Shown here piece by piece: positions 44,560 through 52,497 of a stretch of DNA of 63,541 nucleotides. The notes below the pieces were generated by a model, which saw nothing but the letters and a program-made list of their open reading frames with translations, searched no databases and had not been told where the DNA came from. Source of the stretch: Chloroflexota bacterium. Its GTDB lineage: Bacteria; Chloroflexota; Anaerolineae; J102. The stretch spans positions 1 through 63,541 of the forward strand of contig JAKOVD010000195.1 of NCBI GenBank assembly GCA_029782215.1, given 5' to 3'. Position 1 is the first letter of the stretch, and each line of letters starts with the position of its first letter. A program made the position numbers and the translations under genes.

Positions 44560-47301
44560 CTAGTTCGCTGCTGGCGCCAAAAGGTACTTCTTGATCAGGT
44601 TCTGCGGCCACTCCTGCGCCGGATTGGCTTTGGCGGCCTCCTGCGCCAGGGCCAGAGCCTTGTCTGTCTGCCCATCCGCCACCAGCAGCGGCATCAGACT
44701 GGCATAGGGCGCCTCCCAATCGGGACGTTTGACCACAGCGACCTCAAATGCCTGCGCAGCGTCAGCGTCGCGCCCCATCTTCAGGTAGACCTGCCCCAGT
44801 CCGTAGTATGCCGGCGCGTGCCAGGGAAAACGCTGGATCATCTGCTGGTAGGTGGCCGCCGCCTTGTTCAGGTCCCCCATACGCATGTAGACGCCGGCGA
44901 TCAGGGCATAGGCATCGTCCGACTCCGGAGTCCGCTTCTGGACGGCTTCGTATGCGGCCACAAGGTCCTTGCCGTAGCCGGCCTCGACCAGGGCATCCGT
45001 GTGCTTGACCAGGAGGGGCAGAAGCTGCTCATTCGTGTCGTGGCGATCCAGGCCCAGGCTGGCAGCTTCCTGAATAAGCCCGGTGCTCTGCTTGTAGTTC
45101 TGCGCCGACATCGCGCCATTGATGCGACGCAGGTACTCAGGCAAGACCAGGCTCGCCGCCGCCGGGTCAGAGACCCCCAAGGCTGCCGCCTTGCGAATTG
45201 TTTTCCAGGACGCCTGGTCATCACCCTGACGCTTCATCACCTGCGCCAGCAGCACCCACGACCAGGCCGCATCGGGGCGCGCCTGGGCCTTGGCCTCAAA
45301 TGTCCGGCGCAAGCGCTCCAGATCGTCCGGCGACATCGTGTTCAGCGACCGCAGGTATTGGCCGAGGCGCAAATCCAGCGCTGCGGACCGGTTGGGGTTG
45401 TCAACGATCTGGCCGATGTCCGCAGCGGTGAATCCCAGCGTGTCCTTGAGAACGACCCGTTCAAACGGAAGGTACCGTTCCGGTGCGGTCTGCATCGTCT
45501 GCAGGGCCTGGCGAGTCGCGCCGACAGCTCTCCATACGCCCGGCGCCGGCGCCAGTTGGTCCTCCCGCACCTCGAAGATCCAGCGCACATTGGTTTCCTT
45601 GGTGAGGACAAAGGCCGGATGCTCCATCAGGAACGGAAGCAGAAAGCCGTCACGGGCATCCAGGACGACCGTGCGAATCGAGCGGTCGCGCAGCGCCTGG
45701 AAGAACGTGCTCTGGCGCACCACCCTCCAACTGCCGGTCTGGGAGTCATCGAGGACGAACAGGGCGACATCGTCAAAGGGAGCATCCGGCGGAGATCCGC
45801 CCTGGGCGCTGCCCCCCGTCCACCAGGCAAGGGCCCGTGTCTCAGTCATCGGGTGCCGCCCGCCGGTGGTCCAGTACAGCCAGCGCATCGCATCCAGGGA
45901 GGCAAGAACCCCGTCGCCCTCCGTCAGGTGAGTGTCCAACCACGCCCCCGCCTCTCGCAGCACATCGATCTGGCTCGTCCAATTGCGGGAGCTGCGCAGA
46001 TACGCGATGGTGTTAAACCGGCGCCAGTGATCGAGCATGCTGCCGCGCTTGCTGAACTTCAACTCCGGCGCGGCGGTCCATGTCGTCTTTGACTCCACAG
46101 CCTGAGCGCTGGCGACCACGAGCACAAGCAACACCGCCACCGCCCAGCCAACCAGAAGTCGCCCCCTGGGAACGCCGAGCCCGCCTGACATCCTGTCCGG
46201 TCGCTCGGCCTCACCCTGGAAAAGACGTGCTGCCAAAAGCCGCCGCAAGCCTTTCCCCACATCGCAAAGGAGGACCGCCAGCGCCACGTACAAGAGCAGA
46301 AACATGATGAAGTTCTGGCCCGGCCGTTGCCCGCGTGCGATGCGGCCCAAGACCACCGTCTGAGGGAGGAAGACAAGGGTCGAAAGCGTCAGAAAGCGGT
46401 AAGGCAGGCAGGACAACCGGGGAACGACGGAACGGACCGCCACATAGACCCAGGCGAAGATCAGGAGCGGCGCCAGGAAGAAGTAAGGCGCCATGTGCAT
46501 CTGGTAGTAGGTCAGCAACGGCGCTGCCACGTTCGCAAGGGAAGGCGCCGCAGCGGCGCCGGCATTCTGGTTGAACAAGGGTACGAAGGAACCCATGAGC
46601 CGCCAGAGTTCGACGCCGCGGCTGGTCAGCAGCAGCAGGATCGCCGCACCGGCGACGATCAGGGGCGCCACGGCCACAACCACGCCAAGCAGGCCGCGGC
46701 GCGAGCGGTAGGCAGGGATGAGCAGCCAATAAAGGGGCGGCAGCGCGGCGATGACAAAGGCCGTCTCTTTCACGGAGATCGAAACCCCAATGGCGAGGCC
46801 TGCGATCAGGAAGACCGGCAGGCGCATGCTCTGGAAGGCCCGGTAGAGCAGATAGATGGTCAGGAGAAGCCAGAAGGCAAGCAGGTAGTCCAGGTTGATG
46901 ACGGTCTGCCATTCGTTCAGGGCGAACGACGTGAACACCAGCAGGGCGGCCGTGAACCCTGCAAACCGGCCAAAGAGCCTGCCGGCAAAGGCGTAAACCA
47001 AGACCAGGTTAAAGATAAAGAACAGCCGCAGCACCACGTAGGTGGCGACCTCGCTCGGGCCGACAAGGCGGTAGACGGCGCCCATCAGCAGGGGGAAGAA
47101 CAGCCGTACACTGAGCGCCGTTTGCTGATCGACGTCGACCAGTCCTCGCCCCTGCGCGACGTTGAGAGCGTGGTCCATGTACCAGACGCCGTCGCTGTTG
47201 AAGTTGACGCTTGCCGCCGGCATCAAGACCAGGATGCCGGCCAACACGAACAGCAGCCAGAGGGGAAAGCGTTGGGTCAAGCGTTGCAGTCTTGTAGCCA
47301 T
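44560..47301 (-). CDS. GT-C membrane glycosyltransferase (PMT/ArnT-like) fused to C-terminal TPRs
   Basis: A 913-residue protein. The first half has about ten or more transmembrane helices (for example PLWLLFVLAGILVLMPAA and LGVVVAVAPLIVAGAAILLLL). The first periplasmic loop is NFNSDGVWYMDHALNVAQGRG, where the Asp at the usual catalytic position of GT39/ArnT enzymes is present. ISVKETAF is also typical. Residues about 450-640 form an extracytoplasmic domain. The last 230 residues are TPR helices, e.g. DAYALIAGVYMRMGDLNKAA and PAYYGLGQVYLKMGRDADAAQAF. It would take a sugar from a lipid phosphate, perhaps made by the GT2 at 21875, and attach it to protein or glycan outside the membrane. Confidence 0.8.
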   Translation of the reverse strand: MATRLQRLTQRFPLWLLFVLAGILVLMPAASVNFNSDGVWYMDHALNVAQGRGLVDVDQQTALSVRLFFPLLMGAVYRLVGPSEVATYVVLRLFFIFNLVLVYAFAGRLFGRFAGFTAALLVFTSFALNEWQTVINLDYLLAFWLLLTIYLLYRAFQSMRLPVFLIAGLAIGVSISVKETAFVIAALPPLYWLLIPAYRSRRGLLGVVVAVAPLIVAGAAILLLLTSRGVELWRLMGSFVPLFNQNAGAAAAPSLANVAAPLLTYYQMHMAPYFFLAPLLIFAWVYVAVRSVVPRLSCLPYRFLTLSTLVFLPQTVVLGRIARGQRPGQNFIMFLLLYVALAVLLCDVGKGLRRLLAARLFQGEAERPDRMSGGLGVPRGRLLVGWAVAVLLVLVVASAQAVESKTTWTAAPELKFSKRGSMLDHWRRFNTIAYLRSSRNWTSQIDVLREAGAWLDTHLTEGDGVLASLDAMRWLYWTTGGRHPMTETRALAWWTGGSAQGGSPPDAPFDDVALFVLDDSQTGSWRVVRQSTFFQALRDRSIRTVVLDARDGFLLPFLMEHPAFVLTKETNVRWIFEVREDQLAPAPGVWRAVGATRQALQTMQTAPERYLPFERVVLKDTLGFTAADIGQIVDNPNRSAALDLRLGQYLRSLNTMSPDDLERLRRTFEAKAQARPDAAWSWVLLAQVMKRQGDDQASWKTIRKAAALGVSDPAAASLVLPEYLRRINGAMSAQNYKQSTGLIQEAASLGLDRHDTNEQLLPLLVKHTDALVEAGYGKDLVAAYEAVQKRTPESDDAYALIAGVYMRMGDLNKAAATYQQMIQRFPWHAPAYYGLGQVYLKMGRDADAAQAFEVAVVKRPDWEAPYASLMPLLVADGQTDKALALAQEAAKANPAQEWPQNLIKKYLLAPAAN

Positions 47302-47451
47302 CGTGGAACCTGGCGTGCAGGGCGAGAGCCCTCATTGTCTCTTTGCCACCGCCGCCTGGCAAATCCGCTGTGGTTTCGGTCGCGTCTCAGGGGCGGGCCA
47401 GCGCTGGACGATCCCATCGCCGGGACCGGGGCGGCGAATTGGGCAGCCACT

Positions 47452-47622
47452 CTATCGGATTCGGTCGTTCACCGCACGTAGGTCGCTCAGCAGGTTGCGG
47501 GCGCCGCCGCCAGCTGCTGCATTGAGATAGATGGCGTTGCCCGAGCCACTGGCACCTTGATCAATGACATTGTCTTCGATTCGCACGTGCTCGATCAGGT
47601 TGTCGTCGCTGTGGTACTGGCA
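47452..47622 (-). pseudogene. Beta-helix-like coding remnant
   Basis: An open frame between stops, without a start codon or ribosome site, reads DNLIEHVRIEDNVIDQGASG, then SGNAIYLNAAAGGGARNLLSD and NDRIR before TAG (47454-47452). The N-x-I-x-x-V-x-I-E-D-N pattern is that of right-handed beta-helix coils, as in the gene at 1-897. The short length suggests a decayed C-terminal fragment. Confidence 0.4.
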
Positions 47623-47625
47623 TTA

Positions 47626-48215
47626 TCCGCAGTCGGGAATTCCGATGAGCGCCGGATTGTGGGGAGGACCAGAAGAACAAGGTGGACAGGCGGTCGGGTG
47701 GCGGATATGCCTGCCGGAGGGGCTTGAGTTGACCAAGTGAGCAGGGAATTCCCCCCGGCGATCAGAGCCGTCAAACATAAGGAAGTCGCGTCCTGTCAGA
47801 ACCGCACCCCGGCAATGGCGGCAGGCCTGCCCTGCTGCCGATCCACCATCAAGGATCTGCCGCAACTTCCGTTGTCAGCGGCGAGTTAGCCGATGCACAC
47901 ATCGGACCGCGCTCCGGAGCGCAAAAGGCAACGGAGAAGGGCTGGGAGGACCCGATTTTCCTGCCTGACAGGCGGGCAGAGGCATCACTGAGTCGTCCAC
48001 AGGGTCGAAATACCCCTATGTCAATCCCCAAGGTGATGAAGTCGTTCGCCGACGTCCCCGGACGCCGATGTTAGCGGCGGGGTTGACAAGGCATCGCTGA
48101 ACGTTACAGCCTGATCGTACGTGGACGATTCCAGTTCGTGACTGCGTCGTGCTTTGGGCTGAAGGACCACTGGAAAGCCAAGACAAACCGCCTGGTTCTT
48201 ACTAGATGCCCTGAG
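47626..48215. other. Long non-coding stretch upstream of the hydrogenase operon
   Basis: About 590 bases hold no convincing gene on either strand: the frames present are short, lack ribosome sites and show no family features. Composition is less GC-rich than the flanks. No tRNA, terminator or riboswitch was recognised. It separates the glycan locus remnant from the hdr promoter. Confidence 0.5.
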
Positions 48216-48226
48216 TTCTGATAATT

Positions 48227-48242
48227 TGTGAACATGTTCACG
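48227..48242 (+). promoter_or_regulatory. CRP-type palindromic operator
   Basis: TGTGA-ACATGT-TCACG matches the CRP consensus TGTGA-N6-TCACA at 9 of 10 positions. It contains a perfect 14-bp palindrome GTGAACATGTTCAC (48228-48241). Its centre lies about 105 nt before the hdrC start. Confidence 0.7.
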
Positions 48243-48245
48243 AAA

Positions 48246-48261
48246 TATGATCTGGATCATA
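48246..48261 (+). promoter_or_regulatory. FNR-type palindromic operator
   Basis: TATGATC-TG-GATCATA is a perfect 7-bp inverted repeat. Read as ATGAT-CTGG-ATCAT it matches the FNR box TTGAT-N4-ATCAA at 8 of 10 positions. Its centre is 19 nt downstream of the CRP-type site, roughly two helical turns, so both could be bound on the same face. Confidence 0.6.
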
Positions 48262-48282
48262 CAAACGACTCCAGCCATCGTT

Positions 48283-48302
48283 TATTCTATGACAGTTGTC
48301 AT
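48283..48302 (+). promoter_or_regulatory. Candidate -10 and third inverted repeat of the hdr promoter
   Basis: TATTCT (48283-48288) is a 4/6 match to a -10 without a recognisable -35. A start near 48295 would place the FNR-type site at about -41.5 and the CRP-type site at about -60.5, both classical activator positions. It is followed at once by ATGACA-GT-TGTCAT (48289-48302), a perfect 6-bp inverted repeat. Confidence 0.45.
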
Positions 48303-48339
48303 TGGGCTAGCCGCAGGCGCATCAGCGCCAAGGAGACAA

Positions 48340-48963
48340 ATGCATATGGTCGCACGTCAGAGTGCGGCGGGACCATCGCCAGGGGCGTTCATGGCCGAGG
48401 TCATTGATGCAACCCCTGGGGGTGACCCGCATCTCGAACTATGCGTTCAGTGTGGCACGTGTGGGGGTTCCTGTCCCTCAGGCCCCGACATGGAACACAC
48501 GCCGCGACATCTGTTTGCCATGATACGCGCAGGCATGAGGGAGGAGGTTTTGCGCAGCAACACTCCTTGGTACTGCGTCTCCTGCTACTACTGCATGGTG
48601 CGGTGTCCGCAGGAGATCCACATTACCGACATCATGTACACACTCAAACGCATGGCCATCAAGGAGGGGCTGTATCGCGAGTCAACCGCCGTCGCTGCAC
48701 CCAGCTTCTCGGAGACGTTCATCGACTTCGTGAATAACTACGGGCGCAGCTTCGAGCTGGGGTTGGCGACTCGGTACCATCTTCGGCACCATCCCTTGTC
48801 CGCCGTCAAGATGGCAGGGCTGGGACTGGGGATGGTTCGCAAAGGCCGCATGGACCTGACGCCAAAGCGCATTGAGGGCATCGAGCAGCTGCAGGCGATC
48901 CTGGCCAAGGCAAGGGAATTGGCTGCGGATAGCGGCCCGTCAACACGAGGAGGCGCGCGATGA
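48340..48963 (+). CDS. hdrC: Heterodisulfide reductase subunit C
   Basis: A 207-residue iron-sulfur protein. It has two complete [4Fe-4S] motifs: Cys35/38/41 with Cys45 (CVQCGTCGGSCP) and Cys79/82/85 with Cys89 (CVSCYYCMVRCP). The remainder is helical, as in methanogen HdrC. It carries electrons between HdrA and HdrB in the cytoplasm. The ATG at 48340 is supported by AAGGAGA about 4 nt upstream; the frame stays open further upstream but that would translate the operator region. The stop overlaps hdrB as ATGA. Confidence 0.93.
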   Translation: MHMVARQSAAGPSPGAFMAEVIDATPGGDPHLELCVQCGTCGGSCPSGPDMEHTPRHLFAMIRAGMREEVLRSNTPWYCVSCYYCMVRCPQEIHITDIMYTLKRMAIKEGLYRESTAVAAPSFSETFIDFVNNYGRSFELGLATRYHLRHHPLSAVKMAGLGLGMVRKGRMDLTPKRIEGIEQLQAILAKARELAADSGPSTRGGAR

Positions 48964-49949
48964 GCGCACGCTACGGATACTATCCAGGCTGCTCCCTGGA
49001 ACGCAACGCTATTGCCTACCATCAATCGGCCATGGCCGTGGCCCCTCTGCTCGATGTCGAGTTTGTAGAGCTAGATGACTGGAACTGCTGCGGCGCCACG
49101 GAGTATATCGCCATTGACATGCTGCCTGCCTATGCGCTGGTGGCACGGAATCTTGCCATCGCCTCGCGGCAGAAACTCAATGGGGGCAGAAACCAGGTGG
49201 TTGCTCCCTGCAGTGCCTGCTTCCTCAACCTGAGCAAGGTCGACAAATACATGGGCGCGGCCCCGCGTCTGGCTGCGAATGTCAACTCCGCCCTGGCGGC
49301 AGGAGGGCTGAACTATCGACCAGGCAGCGTGCGTGTGCGCCACTTGCTGGACATCATCGTCAATGATGTGGGCTACGACGCCGTTGCCGCCAAGGTGCAC
49401 AAGCCTCTTTATGGACTGCGGCTTGCGCCTTACTACGGATGCCTGATCGTGCGACCTGGCTTCCAGGGGATGTTCGACAATCCCGAATACCCGACGACGC
49501 TCGACACGCTCATGCAGACGTTGGGAGCGACCGTTGTCGACTTCCCTGTCAAAGCGCACTGCTGCGGTGGGCACATGACGCAGATCAGCGAGCAGGTGGC
49601 GCTTGAGCTGATCCGGCAGCTGCTGCACAGCGCCGCCCAGTACGAAGCCGACGCGATCGTCACGCTCTGCCCGATGTGCCAGCTCAACCTGGACGGCTAC
49701 CAGGATGCCGTGAACCGGCGTTTTGGGACCAACTTCCACCTCCCCATTCTCTACTTCACGCAGTTGATGGGGTTGGCTTTCGGGCTGCCAGCCGCAACCC
49801 TGGGTTTCGGCAAGGAGTTCGTGGACGCCTCGGCGGCCTTGAGCAAGATCGGGGTTGAGCCTCCCCCCAAACCGAAGAAGGAACGTACAAGCAAAGAGGC
49901 ACTCCCCATGCCGGCGTTGGCCGAGGGAGGAATGAGCCATGAGTCCTGA
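48960..49949 (+). CDS. hdrB: Heterodisulfide reductase subunit B
   Basis: A 329-residue subunit with both CCG domains intact. The first has Cys11, Cys43-Cys44 (WNCCGATEY) and Cys84/Cys87 (APCSACFLN). The second has Cys161, Cys201-Cys202 (AHCCGGHM) and Cys237/Cys240 (TLCPMCQLN). In methanogens these hold two non-cubane [4Fe-4S] clusters that reduce the CoM-S-S-CoB disulfide. Full retention argues for a genuine disulfide-reducing (or related) site here, although the bacterial substrate is unknown. A Lys/Pro-rich C-terminal tail (PPPKPKKERTSKE) is extra. GAGGAGG precedes the start, and the end overlaps hdrA by 11 nt. Confidence 0.93.
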   Translation: MSARYGYYPGCSLERNAIAYHQSAMAVAPLLDVEFVELDDWNCCGATEYIAIDMLPAYALVARNLAIASRQKLNGGRNQVVAPCSACFLNLSKVDKYMGAAPRLAANVNSALAAGGLNYRPGSVRVRHLLDIIVNDVGYDAVAAKVHKPLYGLRLAPYYGCLIVRPGFQGMFDNPEYPTTLDTLMQTLGATVVDFPVKAHCCGGHMTQISEQVALELIRQLLHSAAQYEADAIVTLCPMCQLNLDGYQDAVNRRFGTNFHLPILYFTQLMGLAFGLPAATLGFGKEFVDASAALSKIGVEPPPKPKKERTSKEALPMPALAEGGMSHES

Positions 49950-52005
49950 ACGGATCGGCGTCTATGTCTGTCACTGCGGCTCCAACATCGCCGCGACCGT
50001 CGATGTCCAGGAGGTGGCCTTGTGGGCCGCCGAGGACCTGAAGGATCGGGGTGTGGTTGTGGCGCGTGACTACCAGTTTATGTGTTCCAGCCTGGGGCAG
50101 GAGTTAATCGAAGCCGACATCAAGGAACAGGGATTGACCCGCGTGGTCGTGGCGGCCTGTTCACCGCACCTGCACGAGCGCACGTTCCGCACCGCCTGCA
50201 AACGCGCGGGGCTCAATCCCTTCCTGTGCGAGATGGTATCGATACGCGAACAGGTGTCATGGGTGCACACCGATCGGCAGGCGGCCACTGAAAAATCAAA
50301 GGCCGTAGTCTCGGGCGGTGTGGAACGAGTGACCCTGCACCAGGCCCTGGAGCCCCTGCACGTGCCCATCCATCCTGCCACCCTGGTGGTGGGCGGCGGC
50401 ATCGCCGGCATCCAGGCGGCGCTGGAAATCGCCGACAGCGGTTATCACGTCTATCTGGTGGAACGGGAACCGTCCATCGGCGGGCACATGGCCCAGTTTG
50501 ACAAGACCTTTCCCACCCTCGACTGCTCCGCCTGTATCCTGACGCCCAAAATGGTGGACGTCGGAGGTCATCCGAACGTCACCCTGCTCACATGGAGTGA
50601 GGTGGAACGCGTGGACGGTTATGTGGGCAACTTTACCGTGACCGTGCGTAAGAAGGCCCGCTATGTGAACGAAAGCGTCTGCACCGGCTGCGGCATCTGC
50701 GCTGAAAAGTGCCCTGTGCGGGTGCTGGACAACACCTATGAGGCGGGCCTGGGCTACCGTAAGGCGGTCTACCGGCCATTCGCCCAGGCGGTGCCCAAAT
50801 ACCCTGTTATCGACCGCGATAACTGCACCTATTTCCAACGCGGCAAGTGCAAGGCCTGCCAGCTCTTCTGTCCTACCCAGCCGAAGGCTATTGATTTCGA
50901 GCAGAAGGATGAGAGCCTGCAGTTTCAGGTGGGCAATATCATTCTGGCCACCGGCTACGATCTGTTCGACTGCCGGCGTATTCCGCAATACGGCTATGCC
51001 CGACTGGCCAACGTGTTCACAAGCCTGGAATTTGAGCGGCTCTGCAATGCCGCCGGACCCACGGCGGGCAAGATCGTGCTGCGCGACGGCGTGACGCAGC
51101 CGGAAACGGTGGGCATTATCCACTGTGTGGGCAGTCGCGACCACAACTACAACCCTTACTGCTCCAACATCTGCTGTATGCAGAGCCTGAAGTTCGGTCA
51201 TCTGGTTAGGGAGCGCACGGGTGCCGAGGTCTTCAACTTCTACATCGATATCCGCACGGCCTTCAAGGACTACGACGAGTTCTATCAACGGGTGCTGGAG
51301 GATGGCGTGCACTTCATCCGGGGGCGTGTGGCCGAGGTGACTGACGCCGCCCGCCTGCCCGGCGAAGAGGGCAAACTGATCATCCAGGTTGAGGACACGC
51401 TGTTGGGCAAACAGCGTCGCATTCCCGTAGACATGGTCGTGCTTTCGGCAGCTCTGCAGCCGCGAAGTGATTCGTCGGAAGTCGCCTACACCTTCGGCAT
51501 CGCCTGTAGCTCGAATGGCTGGTTCATCGAGAAGCACCCCAAGCTTGACCCGGTGGCGACGATGACAGAAGGCATCTTCATAGCCGGCGCCTGTCAGGGC
51601 CCCAAGGACATCCCGGCCAGCGTGGCTCAAGGCGCCGCTGCCGCAGCGAGGGTGTTGGGCCGCATCCACCAGAAGGAGCTGGCGCTGGAGCCTGTGCGTG
51701 CCAGCATCATCGCCGACCGCTGTTCGGGCTGTCGTATCTGCAACAACCTCTGCCCGTTCAACGCCATTTCGTATGACACAGCCCGCAAGGTCACCGAGAT
51801 CAACCCCGCGCTGTGCCAGGGGTGCGGCACCTGTGTGGCGGCCTGCCCATCGGGCGCCATCACCGGCACCCAATTCAGCAACGAACAGGTTCTCGCGCAA
51901 TTGACCGGCCTACTGCTGCTCAATGTCGTCGGTGGGTCTGTCCGGCAGTTGGAGCCGGCGCTCGCGCCCGTCTTGGATGGCCAAGGTATCCCCAGTGGGA
52001 GGTAA
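49939..52005 (+). CDS. hdrA: Heterodisulfide reductase subunit A (FAD, electron-bifurcating type)
   Basis: A 688-residue flavoprotein. The N-terminal domain has CHC at 11-13, Cys49 and Cys74, probable ligands of an extra cluster. The FAD-binding VVGGGIAGIQAALEIA starts near residue 150. CSACILTPKM (196-199) is an HdrA signature. An inserted ferredoxin unit has CTGCGICAEKCP (248-258) and CTYFQRGKCKACQLFCP (296-311). The C-terminal ferredoxin has CSGCRICNNLCPF and CQGCGTCVAACPSG. This is the complete layout of methanogen HdrA, in which one flavin splits electrons between ferredoxin and HdrB. ATG 49939 lies inside hdrB, so translation is coupled. Confidence 0.94.
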   Translation: MSPERIGVYVCHCGSNIAATVDVQEVALWAAEDLKDRGVVVARDYQFMCSSLGQELIEADIKEQGLTRVVVAACSPHLHERTFRTACKRAGLNPFLCEMVSIREQVSWVHTDRQAATEKSKAVVSGGVERVTLHQALEPLHVPIHPATLVVGGGIAGIQAALEIADSGYHVYLVEREPSIGGHMAQFDKTFPTLDCSACILTPKMVDVGGHPNVTLLTWSEVERVDGYVGNFTVTVRKKARYVNESVCTGCGICAEKCPVRVLDNTYEAGLGYRKAVYRPFAQAVPKYPVIDRDNCTYFQRGKCKACQLFCPTQPKAIDFEQKDESLQFQVGNIILATGYDLFDCRRIPQYGYARLANVFTSLEFERLCNAAGPTAGKIVLRDGVTQPETVGIIHCVGSRDHNYNPYCSNICCMQSLKFGHLVRERTGAEVFNFYIDIRTAFKDYDEFYQRVLEDGVHFIRGRVAEVTDAARLPGEEGKLIIQVEDTLLGKQRRIPVDMVVLSAALQPRSDSSEVAYTFGIACSSNGWFIEKHPKLDPVATMTEGIFIAGACQGPKDIPASVAQGAAAAARVLGRIHQKELALEPVRASIIADRCSGCRICNNLCPFNAISYDTARKVTEINPALCQGCGTCVAACPSGAITGTQFSNEQVLAQLTGLLLLNVVGGSVRQLEPALAPVLDGQGIPSGR

Positions 52006-52008
52006 GCT

Positions 52009-52497
52009 ATGTCTGAGCCTTTTGAACCCGTCATCATCGGCTTCACCTGCAACTGGTGCAGCTATCGCGCTGCCGACCTGGCGGGCACCTCACGCGTCAA
52101 GTATCCACCCAATGTCCGCCTCATCCGCCTGATGTGCTCCGGCCGCCTGGATCCCACCTTTGTGCTCAGAGCCCTGGCAAGCGGCGCCGATGGTGTACTG
52201 ATCACAGGCTGCCATCCTGGTGAATGTCACTATCTGGAGCAGAACTACAAAGCCCTGCGTCGTTTTGCATTGCTCAGGCGCACCCTGATCCAATTCGGCA
52301 TTGAACCGGAAAGGGTGAAGCTGGTCTGGGCCAGCGCCGCCGAAGGCACGCGGCTGGCCGCCGAGATCACCAAGATGGTTGAGGAAGTGCGAGCGCTGGG
52401 ACCGTTGAACTGGCGAGATGTGGTCGCGGGCGGCGAAGGAGCAGACGCACTGGCCGAACAACGATCCCCAGACCTTCGTCAGAGGGTAGCAGCATGA
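52009..52497 (+). CDS. mvhD: Hydrogenase delta subunit linking Mvh to Hdr
   Basis: A 162-residue [2Fe-2S] protein. Conserved cysteines are Cys14 and Cys17 (FTCNWCSYRAADLAG), Cys43 (LMCSGR), Cys68 (TGCHPGEC) and Cys73. It passes electrons from the hydrogenase small subunit to HdrA. GGGAGG stands 7 nt before the ATG, which follows the hdrA stop by 3 nt. The stop overlaps the next gene through ATGA. Presence of this subunit in the same operon makes a physical Mvh-Hdr complex likely. Confidence 0.93.
   Translation: MSEPFEPVIIGFTCNWCSYRAADLAGTSRVKYPPNVRLIRLMCSGRLDPTFVLRALASGADGVLITGCHPGECHYLEQNYKALRRFALLRRTLIQFGIEPERVKLVWASAAEGTRLAAEITKMVEEVRALGPLNWRDVVAGGEGADALAEQRSPDLRQRVAA

Noticed and set aside
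47310..47335. Hairpin AGGGC-GAGA-GCCCT near the GT-C start
   Set aside because: The stem is only 5 bp, lacks a T-run on either strand and lies at a gene start, not an end.
48247..48339. N-terminal extension of HdrC
   Set aside because: It would translate through operator-like palindromes, has no ribosome site and adds residues not found in HdrC; ATG 48340 has AAGGAGA.
50296..51900. A 534-codon frame antisense to hdrA
   Set aside because: The hdrA cysteine motifs are intact on the plus strand and the antisense product lacks any domain feature.
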